A stretch of DNA of 64,000 nt from Spirodela intermedia (lineage: Eukaryota > Streptophyta > Magnoliopsida > Alismatales > Araceae): NCBI GenBank assembly GCA_902729315.2, contig LR746272.1, positions 5,029,037 through 5,093,036 of the forward strand, read 5' to 3'. A program made the position numbers and the translations under genes. Below, piece after piece: positions 12,580 through 23,726 of this stretch (position 1 is its first letter; the number at the start of each line of letters is the position of its first letter). The notes under the pieces were generated by a model. It made no database searches and had not been told where the DNA came from. It saw nothing but the letters and a program-made list of their open reading frames with translations.

Positions 12580-13100
12580 TGACATGACTTAGTCGATATA
12601 TAATAAATCACACAAATTTATAATTTATAAAACTAGAAAGTCTCATTTTTAAAATATTTAGAAGTATTTCTGAACAAATATATCAATTAATTCAATAAAA
12701 GTTCAAAAAATAGTGAAAATTTCTAAGTCAATCATAGAGATGTAATAAAATATCGAGTAATATTTCACAATTTTTCCCAAAGAATATAATTTTATATGAA
12801 TTTTAGACTAAGATATGAAAATAAAATATATTTAAAATTTACAAAAAAGAGAAATAAGGGTGTGGATGTTAGGATGATGTCAACACACAAGGAAATGTCA
12901 ATCTAACAAAAATAGAGTTTCAACCAATAATTCCTACGTAAGTGATTACAAATAATTTAATTTATCAAATTAAAATATTTAAAAACTAGAAGAATTGTAA
13001 TTGAATGAAGAGTAGTTTGGAATATTTAAATCACACAAATTATCTTTAAATGAAGTAAAAAATTAAGTTAAAAATAGGAAAGGCAAAGTTTAAGCCTCAA
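12580..13100 (-). mobile_element. LTR fragment F (minus strand, 3' end)
   Basis: It begins TGACATGACTTAG, the reverse complement of the LTR 3' end, and matches the terminal 500 bp of the family in inverted orientation. It joins the copia relic on the left. On the right it stops near 13100, where a short plus-strand LTR end follows, so two oppositely oriented LTR ends abut here. Confidence 0.7.
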
Positions 13101-13104
13101 GATA

Positions 13105-13180
13105 ACGATCGCCAGAATTTTGTGTGTTTATGAGGTGTTTAAATTTGCATGATTTAATATACAATAACTAAGTCATGTCA
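13105..13180 (+). mobile_element. LTR end fragment G (plus strand)
   Basis: Only about 75 bp remain, ending ACTAAGTCATGTCA just before a primer-binding-like site. It is what is left of the 5' LTR belonging to gag relic 2. Confidence 0.6.
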
Positions 13181-13185
13181 AATTT

Positions 13186-13203
13186 TGGCACCATTGCTAG
13201 GGA
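13186..13203 (+). other. Degenerate primer-binding site, tRNA-Asp type
   Basis: TGGCACCATTGCTAGGG follows the LTR end after five bases, as at 3932. It is a mutated version of the tRNA-Asp complement used by Athila-like elements. Confidence 0.6.
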
Positions 13204-13212
13204 TGTATTGCA

Positions 13213-15010
13213 TAATATTTAATATTTTTCTATTTTTCTCTTAGAGTACACAAAAAAAAATTGACTCTTGTTTTATTTTCTTTTTGCTAAAAAAATTTTT
13301 AGAATAAGGGAACGAAAGAAAGCAAGGCAAAGATTGGAGCATACTGAAAGAGGGTAACAATTACTAAATTTTTCCTCCAAATTTATTGATTTTTTGTACA
13401 TGGTAGAAGATCCTTGCATCCAAGGCTAGAAAATTCTTTCATCCAAGATGAAATTATTTCCTCATTCACTTAGGGACAAAGCTAGTCATTGGCTATCCAC
13501 ATTAGATAGAGAATTAACTAGCTGGAAGGACATAGAATAGCCCTTTCTTCGAAAATTTTATCCCTTAGGAAAAACTCAAAATATGAGAAAATATATATAG
13601 AGCTTTTCTCAAAGACCAAGAGAAACTTTACATGAGACATGGAAAACATTCAAAGATATACTTAGAATGTGTCATCATCATGCTATACCTAAGTGGTAGC
13701 TCAATAGAATTTTTTATGACGGATTATTAGAACAACATAGAAATATGGTTGATTCTATATGTGGAAGAGCTTTTATGAAGAAAACCCCTAATGAGATTCA
13801 CAATCTTTATGAGAATTTAAGTAAAAATTCTAGAGATCAGGCCTCTTATGAATTATATGATAGGGATAAGAAGAGAAAAATTTATGAATTACATCATGAT
13901 GATGATTCTAAATTTAGAAATGAGGTTAATCAGATTATTCGAAGATTAGAAAAACTTGATTTACTTATTGAGAATATTAGAAAGCCTCCTAAACTTCAAT
14001 TGAATGCATATAATGATTCTCCTATGTATGGTGAAAATGATCATTTCGAATTTCAATATCATCCTAGGCAAGAACAACTACATGTACCCTATGATTTTAG
14101 TAAAAATAGAGAATATTTTTCTAACTCTTATAATTCTAATTAGGGGAATAAGTTTTCGTGGAGAAACCCAAATAATATTCAAAATCTAAAAGCATTTAGA
14201 TCCAATTCAAATTTTAAATTTCATCTAAAATAAGAACACAGATTTTAAAAAAATCAGCCCTCTCAAATCCAATCTGACACTATGGAAATGATGCAGCAAA
14301 TGAGTCAAATGATGCAACAAACTATGAATCAAATGATGTTGGACCAAAAATAAATTATAGAGGCTTTTGAGAATAGGAGAGAAGGACAGCCACCTAGTTA
14401 GCCTATAGAAAATTTAAGAAACTATCCAATAGTAGGATTTCAGCAAGGAGAGTCTAGCTAGATAAATTTAGAAAAAAACTCACAAAATGAAAATGTTAGG
14501 ATAGTGAATACATTGATTAAGAATATTTTACCTAATACTTATTTCCAATTATTAGAAGAAATCAATGATCCATTAGAAGTAAATAAAAATATTAAGGCTG
14601 AAAATATAGTAGCAAAAAATTTGAATAAAATCATTTATTGCTCACAATTGATGAATGAATATAATGAGGATGATGAGGAGAAAGAGCCCTTAGATGAAGA
14701 AACAATAGCTTATCATGAAAGAATCATCCAAATTTTAGTAGAAGGGAGTAAGGATAGAAATAAAGAAAAATATATTTTAGGTGAGGAAAAATCAGTTGAT
14801 TTGAGAGATATAAAAGACAAAATTAATAAATCTCATCATAATTTTGCAGCCATGGATGTTGATAGTAAGGATGATGATGTATATCATATACTGAAATTAA
14901 AAGATAACTCTTGAGAAGATGAAGAATTTGATGAGTTGAGAAACGAAAAGTTAGAAAAAGAGTTGATTCAACTAATGGGGAGAAATGAAAATAATGAATA
15001 TGAATGTAGA
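13213..15010 (+). pseudogene. Athila-like gag relic 2
   Basis: This is the fuller of the two gag relics. In order: a leader similar to 3950-4230; the Retrotrans_gag core (KLFPHSLRDKASHWLSTLDR near 13450); then IFYDGLLEQHRNMVDSICGR and AFMKKTPNEIHNLYENLSKN around 13700-13820, typical of Athila-type gag; a Met/Gln-rich stretch near 14280-14345; and an acidic tail open for 136 codons (14504-14914) without known domain. Several in-frame stops occur, including a TAG before PFLRKF and one inside the KW-LNR motif, so the protein cannot be made whole. No protease, RT or integrase follows. Confidence 0.75.
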
Positions 15011-15166
15011 GATAACTTTAGAGGATAAAATTTTAATTTATTGAATTCATTAGATCTGAGATTAAAGAAGACAATCCTTTCATCCTTCAAAACCCACAGA
15101 CCATAAAAGAAAAATAGAAAAAGCTCAAATATTATGTAATACATCTTTGATAACGGTGCCAAAATT
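15011..15166. other. Junction with inverted primer-site-like sequence
   Basis: After gag relic 2 about 130 bp of unassigned sequence is followed by AACGGTGCCAAAATT, the reverse complement of the start of a primer site, directly before a minus-strand LTR. Two elements thus meet interior to interior here. Confidence 0.55.
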
Positions 15167-17082
15167 TGACGTGACTTAGTTGTTATATAGTAAATCACAT
15201 AAATTTAAAATTTATAAAATTATAAAATACAAATTTTTAGATATTTTGAATTATTTTTAATAAATAAATTAATTATAATAAAATAAAAGTTTTCAAAATA
15301 GTAGAAATTTTTTAGGTTGATCACAAGAATGTAATATAATGTCAGATAATTTCATAATTTTGTTCAAAGAATATGTTTTTTTATGAATTTTAGACTAAGA
15401 AATAAAAATTACTTATATTTAAAATTTGTAAAAAAAGCAAATAAAGGTGTAGGCATCAAGATGAAGCATCCGGCAAACACAAATTAGACAAAAATAAAGA
15501 TACACCTAGTGATTCGTACATAGGTAATTATGTATGATTTAATTAGTAAAATTAAGATCTTTAAAAGTCAAAAGAATCGTAATTGAATGAAGAGTAATTT
15601 GAAAATTTTAAATCACATAAATTATCACTAAATGAAGCAAAAATTAAGCTGAAAATAGGAAAGGCAAAGTTATCACCTCGTGACAATGATCATTGAAATT
15701 TTGTTTGTTCGGGAGGGCCATTGAACGATGTCCACAGCCTCAAAGGTTCTCCCTAGACATGGATGACCTAGGCATTTGTTGGATCTCTTTTCAAAGTCTA
15801 AAAACTAATGGTAGAAGTTAAACTAATTAAAATAATAAAGTAGAGTTCTGGCATCATGACGATAATGTGTTGATGATACACTAGAATCCTAAGTATTTAG
15901 GAAAATTGTCATGTAGTGTCTATGGCTTCGAAGGTTCTCTTTGGACAAAGACAATGTAGGCAATCTCTAGATCTTCTTGCGAAATTTAGAAATCAATGAA
16001 ATGGGTTGTCGAATCATCTCTAGTGGCTGTCACTTGAGAGAGTGAAAAAATGACAACTTTACACCTCTCTAGCGGCTGTCACCCAATAAAGAAGACCTGA
16101 ATGGAGGTGGGGCCCATGTTAGGGAGCTTCCTTAGGCCTACATAGTAAAAGGAGACTCTTCATCACATCTAGTATGCTCTCAAGGGGTGATGACTCATCT
16201 CTTGACAGATCATCCTCTTCTCGATGACGGCTTGTTTATCAATCAATCAAAGATGATTTACTCAATGAATTTGTGATCCTTTTACTATGAATTATTTAGT
16301 AATTTTAGTGACAATATTCTGTGAATTACGTTGATGAGATTTTTGATAATGATTAAGTAATTTGGTAACTTAATCTTCCACCGGAAATCTATCAAAAAAT
16401 CACGATTTAATCAGATCAAAAGAAATCAGTTTTGGCTGTAGAAGGATTCAAATCCACACCGGTCACCCACTTGTATGAGAGAGAGAGTGAATATGTACTT
16501 GAATACCCTTATATAGTGATGTCATCATGGTATATCATTGTTATAAATAAGGGATAGTTTAGGTATTAAAATCATTGAAAATATTTCAGGAAGGTGTGAC
16601 CATCAGTTTAATCCTACATCGGTTATATATCTAGTGTTGAGATGGATATATGGTAACGAGATATTTGAAAATCAACGAGTTCCTTTATTGCATGTGTACA
16701 ACCACTCCTTACCCCACAACGACCTAACCACTGATGACGTGGAAGGGGAGTGATGCACATGTGCTCCCATCAGTCCATAGATGCTTAAGCCCTTACTCGT
16801 GGCTCCACCCTGACTGTATTTTCAACCCACTTACAAGCCCAATTGGTCGGCAGGTTCCCCTCTTTTTTATTATTTTTTTATTTTCTTTTTCTTTATTTAT
16901 CAAAAAATAGGATTATAAAAATTATATAAATTTACATAAAATCACATAATTAGCCAAAAAATTATGCTAATCAACTGAAAACTATTTTTCATAATTTAAC
17001 ACAAATAAGTCTATTTATCATGATTTAAGGCTAAAGCTATATTGTTTATTAATTATTAATTCATGATAATGAAAACTTATCA
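15167..17082 (-). mobile_element. LTR copy H (minus strand, about 1.9 kb)
   Basis: It runs from TGACGTGACTTAG (inverted 3' end) to ACTTATCA (inverted TGATAAGT head) and aligns end to end with copy J in reverse. It is about 200 bp longer because an internal segment is duplicated: the phrase around CTCAAAGGTTCTCCCTAGAC near 15750 recurs as TTCGAAGGTTCTCTTTGGAC near 15935. It is the long subtype. Because a primer-site remnant abuts its inverted 3' end, it was a 5' LTR of an element on the minus strand. Confidence 0.75.
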
Positions 17083-17089
17083 ATAGGCG

Positions 17090-18000
17090 AACTCAATCCC
17101 AAAAAAATATTATAGAATCCCTATATCTCATTTACTAAAGTGTTGTTATAAGTATGATTTTTTAGTTTGAATGCATGTTTCATTATTTTCAATTATAACA
17201 ATGTCATTTACATAAATAATTAGGTTGACAATGTCAGATTTAGTAATCTTTGTAAGCATTGTGGAATCTACAAAACTTGTAAGTATTGTGTGATCCGCAA
17301 GACATGGTGATGAAAGTCTGTAAATGACGTAGTATAAAAGACATACCTTTAATAACTATCCCAAATGAACATGGCCAAGAGTTTGTTCCATAAATACTTA
17401 TACCTCAAGTCACCATAGAGAAAGTCATTAAAAACATCTAATTGATGTAAAGATCATACCTAATACACCACTAGAGAAAGTATTACTTGAATGAAGTTGG
17501 ACTGAACCACTAGAGAAAACATCTCAGTGTAGTCAATGTCATAGGTTTGTATGAATCCACAAGCAACTAAGTGAGCCTTATGATGTACAATAAATCTATC
17601 TAGGTTATACTTGAGTATGAAAACCCACTTGCACGTGATGATATTGACATTACGTGGATGAGATATAACTGTTCAAGTTTCTCGAGACACTAAGGCGTCC
17701 ACCTCCAAGTCTATAGTTGTCTTTCATTTAGGTACCTATGTAGCCTCAACATATGATTATGGAATCAACTTAGAGGCTACGGAAAGAGCAAAGGTACAAA
17801 ACGAAAGAGAAAGGTGGTCATAAGAAACAAAGTGGGAAATAAAGTGTATGGTATATGTACATGTTACATGTTGCATGTACCTTTGCGGAGAGTAATAGGA
17901 AGATGAAGGTCATCCACTTGAGTGTCAGAAGAGATGACTGGAAGTGGCTCATCAATAGAGGGTGAAGACCAATTTGATCTTGGAGCAAAGGAGTTAGATG
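17090..18000 (-). pseudogene. Ty1/copia pol relic 2 (RT N-terminal part)
   Basis: On the minus strand, from high to low coordinates, it reads LPI-LRKGT (about 17900), a degenerate linker, CKWVFILKYNLDRFIVHHKA and AHLVACGFIQTYDIDYTEMF (about 17640-17500), and finally LIIYVNDIVIIENNE (about 17210). These are successive copia integrase-RT linker and reverse transcriptase blocks. The catalytic YVDD is altered to YVND and stops are present. It overlaps relic 1 in content, so it is a second insertion. Its 3' end is cut by LTR copy H. Confidence 0.75.
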
Positions 18001-18220
18001 GCAAGTGTGTCAAAAAGATGATGTGCACTTGTCATTATGTTTAAATATATATTATCTAATAATGTTTATAATTAAGACTTAATAAAATATTAGTATAAAA
18101 GTAAGTCTTAAGTTGAACACAAGGAGATTATTTAATCCATCATGGAAACTAATTTAGTTTATATGTATAAAGTGATTTTAATATTTTATTAATATTTAAC
18201 AAAAATAATAAAATAGAAGG

Positions 18221-18600
18221 GTCAAGTGAGAAGAATAAAAGAAGGAAAAGTAAAGAAAAGGAGGAAAAGAGAGAGAAGAGAGAGCTCTCATGAAGAACGA
18301 GAGCAGAGATCTCTTGTAAAAGAGAGAGAGAGAGGAGGAGAGAAACCTCATGTGAGATGAAGAGAGAGAGAGTTCAATTGATAGAGAGAAAGAGAGGGAG
18401 ATCAATTGATGGAGAGAAAGAGAGGGAGATCAATTGATGGAGAGAAAGAGAGGGAGATCAACTAATGGAGAGAAAGAGAGGGAGATCAATTGATGAAGAG
18501 AAAGAGAGGGAGATCAATCGATTAAGAGAGAGATCTCACTAGAGACGGAGAGAAAAAAAGAGGTCTCATGAGAGAGGGAGAGAGAGAAATATGATGATAA
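18221..18600. repeat. GA-rich region with 28-bp minisatellite
   Basis: A purine-rich block of GAGA runs contains a tandem array from about 18371 to 18530. The unit is about 28 bp, built on GGGAGATCAATTGATGG followed by AGAGAAAGAGA, with five to six copies and scattered substitutions. It sits among AT-rich repeats, and no gene spans it. Confidence 0.75.
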
Positions 18601-19344
18601 TAAAGAAAGAGACAAATACAATCAACTTGTTTTCATAGTGACCATTATTTTCGGATGAATGTGTGTTTGAGAATTCACACAATAACATGAAGTCAGTTGT
18701 GAATGTCTACACATTGTTTTAACAATTTAACAATCATTAAATAGCCTTTTCATCTAGTTGATTTTATATTTAAAAAAAGAAAATACCCATTATTCACAAA
18801 AATTAATATGTCAAGATTCGACCATAAAAATTAATAGAAAATAAGTTAAAAATATCTTAGCTTAATTTCAAATAAGTTTTAGAAGATTCAAAAGAAGAAC
18901 GAAGACAATTCATCAAGTTTTCAATTAGTTTTACTCATTTCAATCAAAACATACATAAAATGAAAATAATTTTTCATAAAATATAAATAAATGAAAAAAT
19001 AAGTAAATCCTGAAAGTAGGAAATAAATCATTCTCCAAGTTTAGTCTACCTTTTGGACAACTAGAAACATTAGTGTGACAGCTTGGTTTCATCTAGATGT
19101 GCTACACCACACTAGAAGTCATAGAAGTATCATTTGAAAGTGTTGTGTTGCTTGTCAAAGAGATTCACTGAAAGAAGGGGTATACCATGTTGTCACCATC
19201 GTCTGGAACAAGAAGGGAAGAATTGATCACTCACTAAAGGCTTTGAGTGTAGTTAGGGGAAGAAGGAATGAATTTGTTGATCACTAGAGACATTGATTGC
19301 ACAAAAAGAGGGAAAAATGGATTGTCCCATTCACGACTACCATC
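18601..19344. other. AT-rich spacer with a short dispersed repeat
   Basis: No gene is seen. Positions 19077-19143 (AGCTTGGTTTCATCTAGATG and onward) recur in diverged form at 23727-23790, just beyond the second copy of repeat R, so R copy 2 is bracketed by a direct repeat of about 65 bp. Confidence 0.45.
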
Positions 19345-19907
19345 GATATTTTAAAGATAATCGATAATACATATTTTACTAGATAATAATTAATTATTGT
19401 CTTTATATCCTTGACGGTGATACATACGAGAACTTAAGCTCCCAATATCGTGGCACGTCACAAGCCACTGGATCAAATGTACTTGGTCACATGGCTTGGT
19501 GAGTGGTGCAAGATCAACCCACCATGAACCGTTGCTGACTAAGAACTTAAGTTCATGTTATTATGGTGCCATGTTAGTTGTTATATCATCTTTTATGACC
19601 ACATGCATGTTGAGAGACATTGGATTTGCAAACCACTAATGGATTGCTTTACACATCTAATATCATGGTGTCTCTCCCACCACACAATTTGACGTATCTG
19701 ATGATGTGGCTTGTTAAATATTGTTGGACCACATCATGCTCTAAATGGCTGTCCTAAGACACACAAAAATATTTAGTCTCACCTCGAAAATATTTCAGTG
19801 CATGAGACAAATATAAATTAAAGCTACCATTTCTCACTAGAGTTTTTTTCTCTTAAAATAGAATAATGCATAATACCATCTTGGGAGAAAATAAAAGGGT
19901 AGTCCAT
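19345..19907 (+). repeat. Dispersed repeat R, copy 2, left part
   Basis: It matches 9120 to about 9670. It is interrupted after TCCAT at 19903-19907 by the minus-strand LTR and resumes at 23350 with the near-duplicate TCCAC. Confidence 0.7.
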
Positions 19908-22900
19908 TGACGTAACTTAGGCATTGTATAGTAAATCATGCAAATTTCAAATTTATAAAACTATAAAATACTAATTTTTAGATATTTAGAAGTATTTATG
20001 AACAAATATATTAATTATAATTCAATAAAACTTTCAAAAATAGTGGTAATTTTTCAAGTTGATCACAAGGATGTAATATAATATTGAGTAATTTTTCAGA
20101 CTTTTCTTCAAAGAATATTTTTTTAATGAATGTTATGTTAAGAAATGAAAATGAAATATATTTAAAATTTATGAAAAATGGAAATAAGGGTACGAATGTT
20201 ATGATGATGTCAGTACACGACGAATGCGAATTGGGCAAAAATAGAATTTCATTTTGTGATTCTTACGTAAGTGATTATCAATGATTTAATTAATCAAATT
20301 AAGATCTGTAAAAGTTGAAAGAATCATAATTGAATGAAGTATAGCTTGGTAAATTTAAATCACACAAACTATCACTAAATGAAGCAAAAATTAAGTTAAA
20401 AATAAAAAAACAGAGTTCTAACCATGGCGGCGATGTATTGATGATGTATTAGAATCATGAACATTCGAAAGAATTGATGTCTTCATTATCATGAGTTAAT
20501 AATTAGTAAATAATATAGTTTTAGCCTTAACTCATGATAAATAGACTTATATTTATGTTAAAGTATGAAAAGTGGTTTTCAGTTGATTAACATGAATTTT
20601 TAGCTAATTATGTGATTTTATACGAATTTATATGATTTTTATAGTGTTAGTTTTGAGATAAATGAAGAAAAAGAAATAAAAATAAAATTATAGCAAAATG
20701 GGAGGTACTCGTCGACCAATTGGGCCCACAAACGGGTCAGAAGCATAGTCAAGGAGGAGCCACAAGTAAAGGCTCAAGCAGCTAGGACCAATAGGGGCAC
20801 GTGTGTGCTACTCTCCTTCCATGTCACTAGTGGCCATTCGGTTGTGGGGCAAGGAGTGGTCGTACATGTGGAAGAAAAGGACTTTGGCAGACAAGTAATG
20901 TGGGACTAAACCTACATCACACATTCCCCCAGAAAGACATCAATAATTTTAATACCTACAATACCTCTTATTTATAATAGAGATATACCATGATGATATC
21001 ATTTGATAAGGGTATTAGAGTACTTATTTCAATCTCTTTCGTATAAGTGGGCAACTGGTGTAGGTTCGAATCCTCCAAGAGCCAAAACTCATATTTTTTA
21101 TCTAATTATCATGACTTTCTTGCAGATTGCTAGTGAAGGATTAAGCCACCAAAATCGTTAGATCATTAGTGAAAATCTTGTCAACACGATTCGTAGAGCA
21201 TTGTTACTAAAATTATTGAACGATTTGTGATAAAGGATCGTGAATCCATTGAGTAAAGCATCTCTAATTAATTGACGAACAAGTTGTTGTCAAGAAGAGA
21301 ACGATCCACTGAGAGACGAGTCGCCACCTCTTGAGAACATACCAGATGCGATGAAGAGCCTCCTCTTGCTGTGCGAACCTAAGGATGAAGCTCCCTGACA
21401 CGTGCCCCACCTCTATTCAACTCCTCTTCATCGGGTGACAGTCGCTGGAGAGCCGCAAACTTGCTATTTTTCCACTCCGCTGAGTGACAGCCACCAGAGA
21501 TGATTTAGCGACCCATTTTATTGATCTCTAGACTTTGCAAAGAGATCTAGAGATTGCCCACATCATTCTTGTCCAATAAGAGCCTTTGAGGCCATGGACA
21601 TTATATAACGATCCTCCCAAACACTCAGGATTCCGGTGCATCACCGAGGTATCACTGTCGCCACGTCGGAAATCTATTTTCCTACTTTTAACTTAATTTT
21701 TACTTTATTTAGTAATAATTTGTGTGATTTAAATTTTTCAAGATATACTTCATTCAATTACGATTCTTTCAACTTTTATAGATCTTAATTTGATTAATAA
21801 AATTGTCTGTAATCACTTATGTGAGAATCATCAGATGAAACTTTATTTCTGCCCAATTTGTGTTCGTTGGGCACTGACATTCTGATGTCTACATCATTAT
21901 TTCCTTTTTTGTGAATTTTAAATATATTTAATTTTTATTTCCTAGTATAAAATTCATAGAAAATAGTATTCTTTGAAAAAAATTCTGAATAATTACCAAG
22001 TATTCTATTACATCTCTATGATTGACTTAGAAAATTGCCACTATTTTTGATTTCTTTATTAAATTATAATTGATTATTTGTTTATAAATACTTTTAAATA
22101 TCTAAAAATTCGTATTTTTTAGTTTTATAACTTTAAATTTACGTGATTTACTATACAATGACTAAGGCATGTCAAGGATCGTCGTATTATCTATCCACGG
22201 CTTCGAAGTCTCTCCTTGGACAAGGACGACATAGGCAATCTTTAGATCTCCTTGTGAAGCCTAGAGATCAATGAAATAGGTTGTTAAATCATCTCCAATG
22301 ACTATCATCCGGCAGAGCGAAAAAATGATGACTTTGCGGCTCTTTGGTGATTGTCACTCGATGAAAAAGAGCTAAATGAAGGTAAAACATGTGTCACGGA
22401 GCTTCATCCTCAGGTCTGCATAGCAAGAGGAAGCTCTTCATCACATCTGGTATGCTCTCAAGAGGTAGTAACTCGTCCCTCGGTAGATCATTTTCTTCTC
22501 GACGATGGCTTGTTTGTCGATCAATCAGAGATCATTTACTTGATAGATTTGCGATCCTTTTATCATAAATTATTTAATAATTTTAGTAACAATGTTCCGC
22601 GAATTGTATTGACGAGATTTTTGTTGATGATCTAGTAATTTTGGCGACTTAATCTTTCACCAGCGATCTGCAAGAAAGTCGCGATAAATAAAAAAAAATA
22701 TAAGTTTTGACTTTAAGAGGATTTGAACTCCCGTTAGTTGCCTACCTGTATGAGAGAGATTAAAATAAGTACTTAAATGTCCTTATCAAGTAACGTCATC
22801 ATGGTATATCTTTGTTATAACTAAGGGGTAGTTTAAGTATTAAAATCTTCGGAGCCTTTCAGGAGAAGGTGTGACACAAATTTAGTCTCACATCACTTGT

Positions 22901-23349
22901 GCGCCGAAGTTTTGGGCGAATATATAGTAATCTCATATTTGCAAGCAATGAGTCCCTTTCTCCTGTGTGTATAACCACTCTTTGCCCCATAACTGTTGAC
23001 ATAAAAAGAGAGTGGCGCACACGTGCCCCCATTGGTTCTAGCTGCTAGAGCCCCCTACTCGCAACTTCCCCTAACTACACTTCCGATGTGCTTACAAGTC
23101 CGATTGGCTGGCGAGTCCCCTCCTTTTGTTATATTTTTATTTTCATTTATTTTTCTTTATTTATCTCAAAAATAGGAATATAAAAATTATATAAATTCAT
23201 AAAAAATTACATAATTAACTAAAAATTTACTTTAATCAATTGAAAACCACTTTTCATAATTTAACATAAATATAAGTATATTTATTAAGATTTAAGACAA
23301 AAAATATATTATTTATTCATTATTAACTCATGATAATAAAGACTTATCA
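19908..23349 (-). mobile_element. Solo LTR copy I (minus), itself interrupted
   Basis: A minus-strand LTR runs from TGACGTAAC at 19908 to ACTTATCA at 23349, split into 19908-20474 and 22180-23349 (about 1.74 kb in total). Its flanks are TCCAT (19903-19907) and TCCAC (23350-23354), a 5-bp duplication with one mismatch. No internal retroelement sequence belongs to it, so it is a solo LTR. It inserted into repeat R, and copy J later inserted into it. Confidence 0.8.
20475..22174 (+). mobile_element. Solo LTR copy J (plus), nested in copy I
   Basis: A complete LTR of 1700 bp begins TGATGTCTTC and ends CATGTCA. It carries 5-bp flanks AGAAT (20470-20474) and AGGAT (22175-22179), one mismatch apart. 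The copy-I halves on either side join smoothly when J and one flank are removed. It is the best-preserved long-subtype LTR in the window and has an intact T-arm-like GGTTCGAATCC near 21063. Confidence 0.85.
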
Positions 23350-23726
23350 TCCACCCTTTTATGTGCACATGTGTATGACACTCATTGCTCCATGATCAAT
23401 TGGCCAATAAGACATGACAAGGGGGTGATGCACACATGCATAGAGTGAGTCCTTTACCACTCAAGCCCAACTCATGGCTCCCCTTGTCTATGTCTACTCA
23501 ATCGACTACAGCACTCTTCTAAGTCAACTACCCAAGTGTCGACTTACTAGTAAGTAGTGATATTTGTTTATCTATTATTTTTTAAAATAATCAAAAATTA
23601 TGTTTAGTATTTTAACTTTAGACTTAAAATTAACAATATAATCTTATATTTATTTTGAAAGTTAAAAATATAATATAATATAATATAACTAATTAAAACA
23701 CAAAAATCTAGCTTTAATAGCTTGAT
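23350..23726 (+). repeat. Dispersed repeat R, copy 2, right part
   Basis: It resumes repeat R with TGTGTATGACACTC and ends near AATCTAGCTTTAA, matching about 9680-9985. Confidence 0.65.

Noticed and set aside
18221-18600. CRISPR-like array suggested by regular repeats
   Set aside because: The units are contiguous without unique spacers, and the DNA is plant nuclear; it is a minisatellite.
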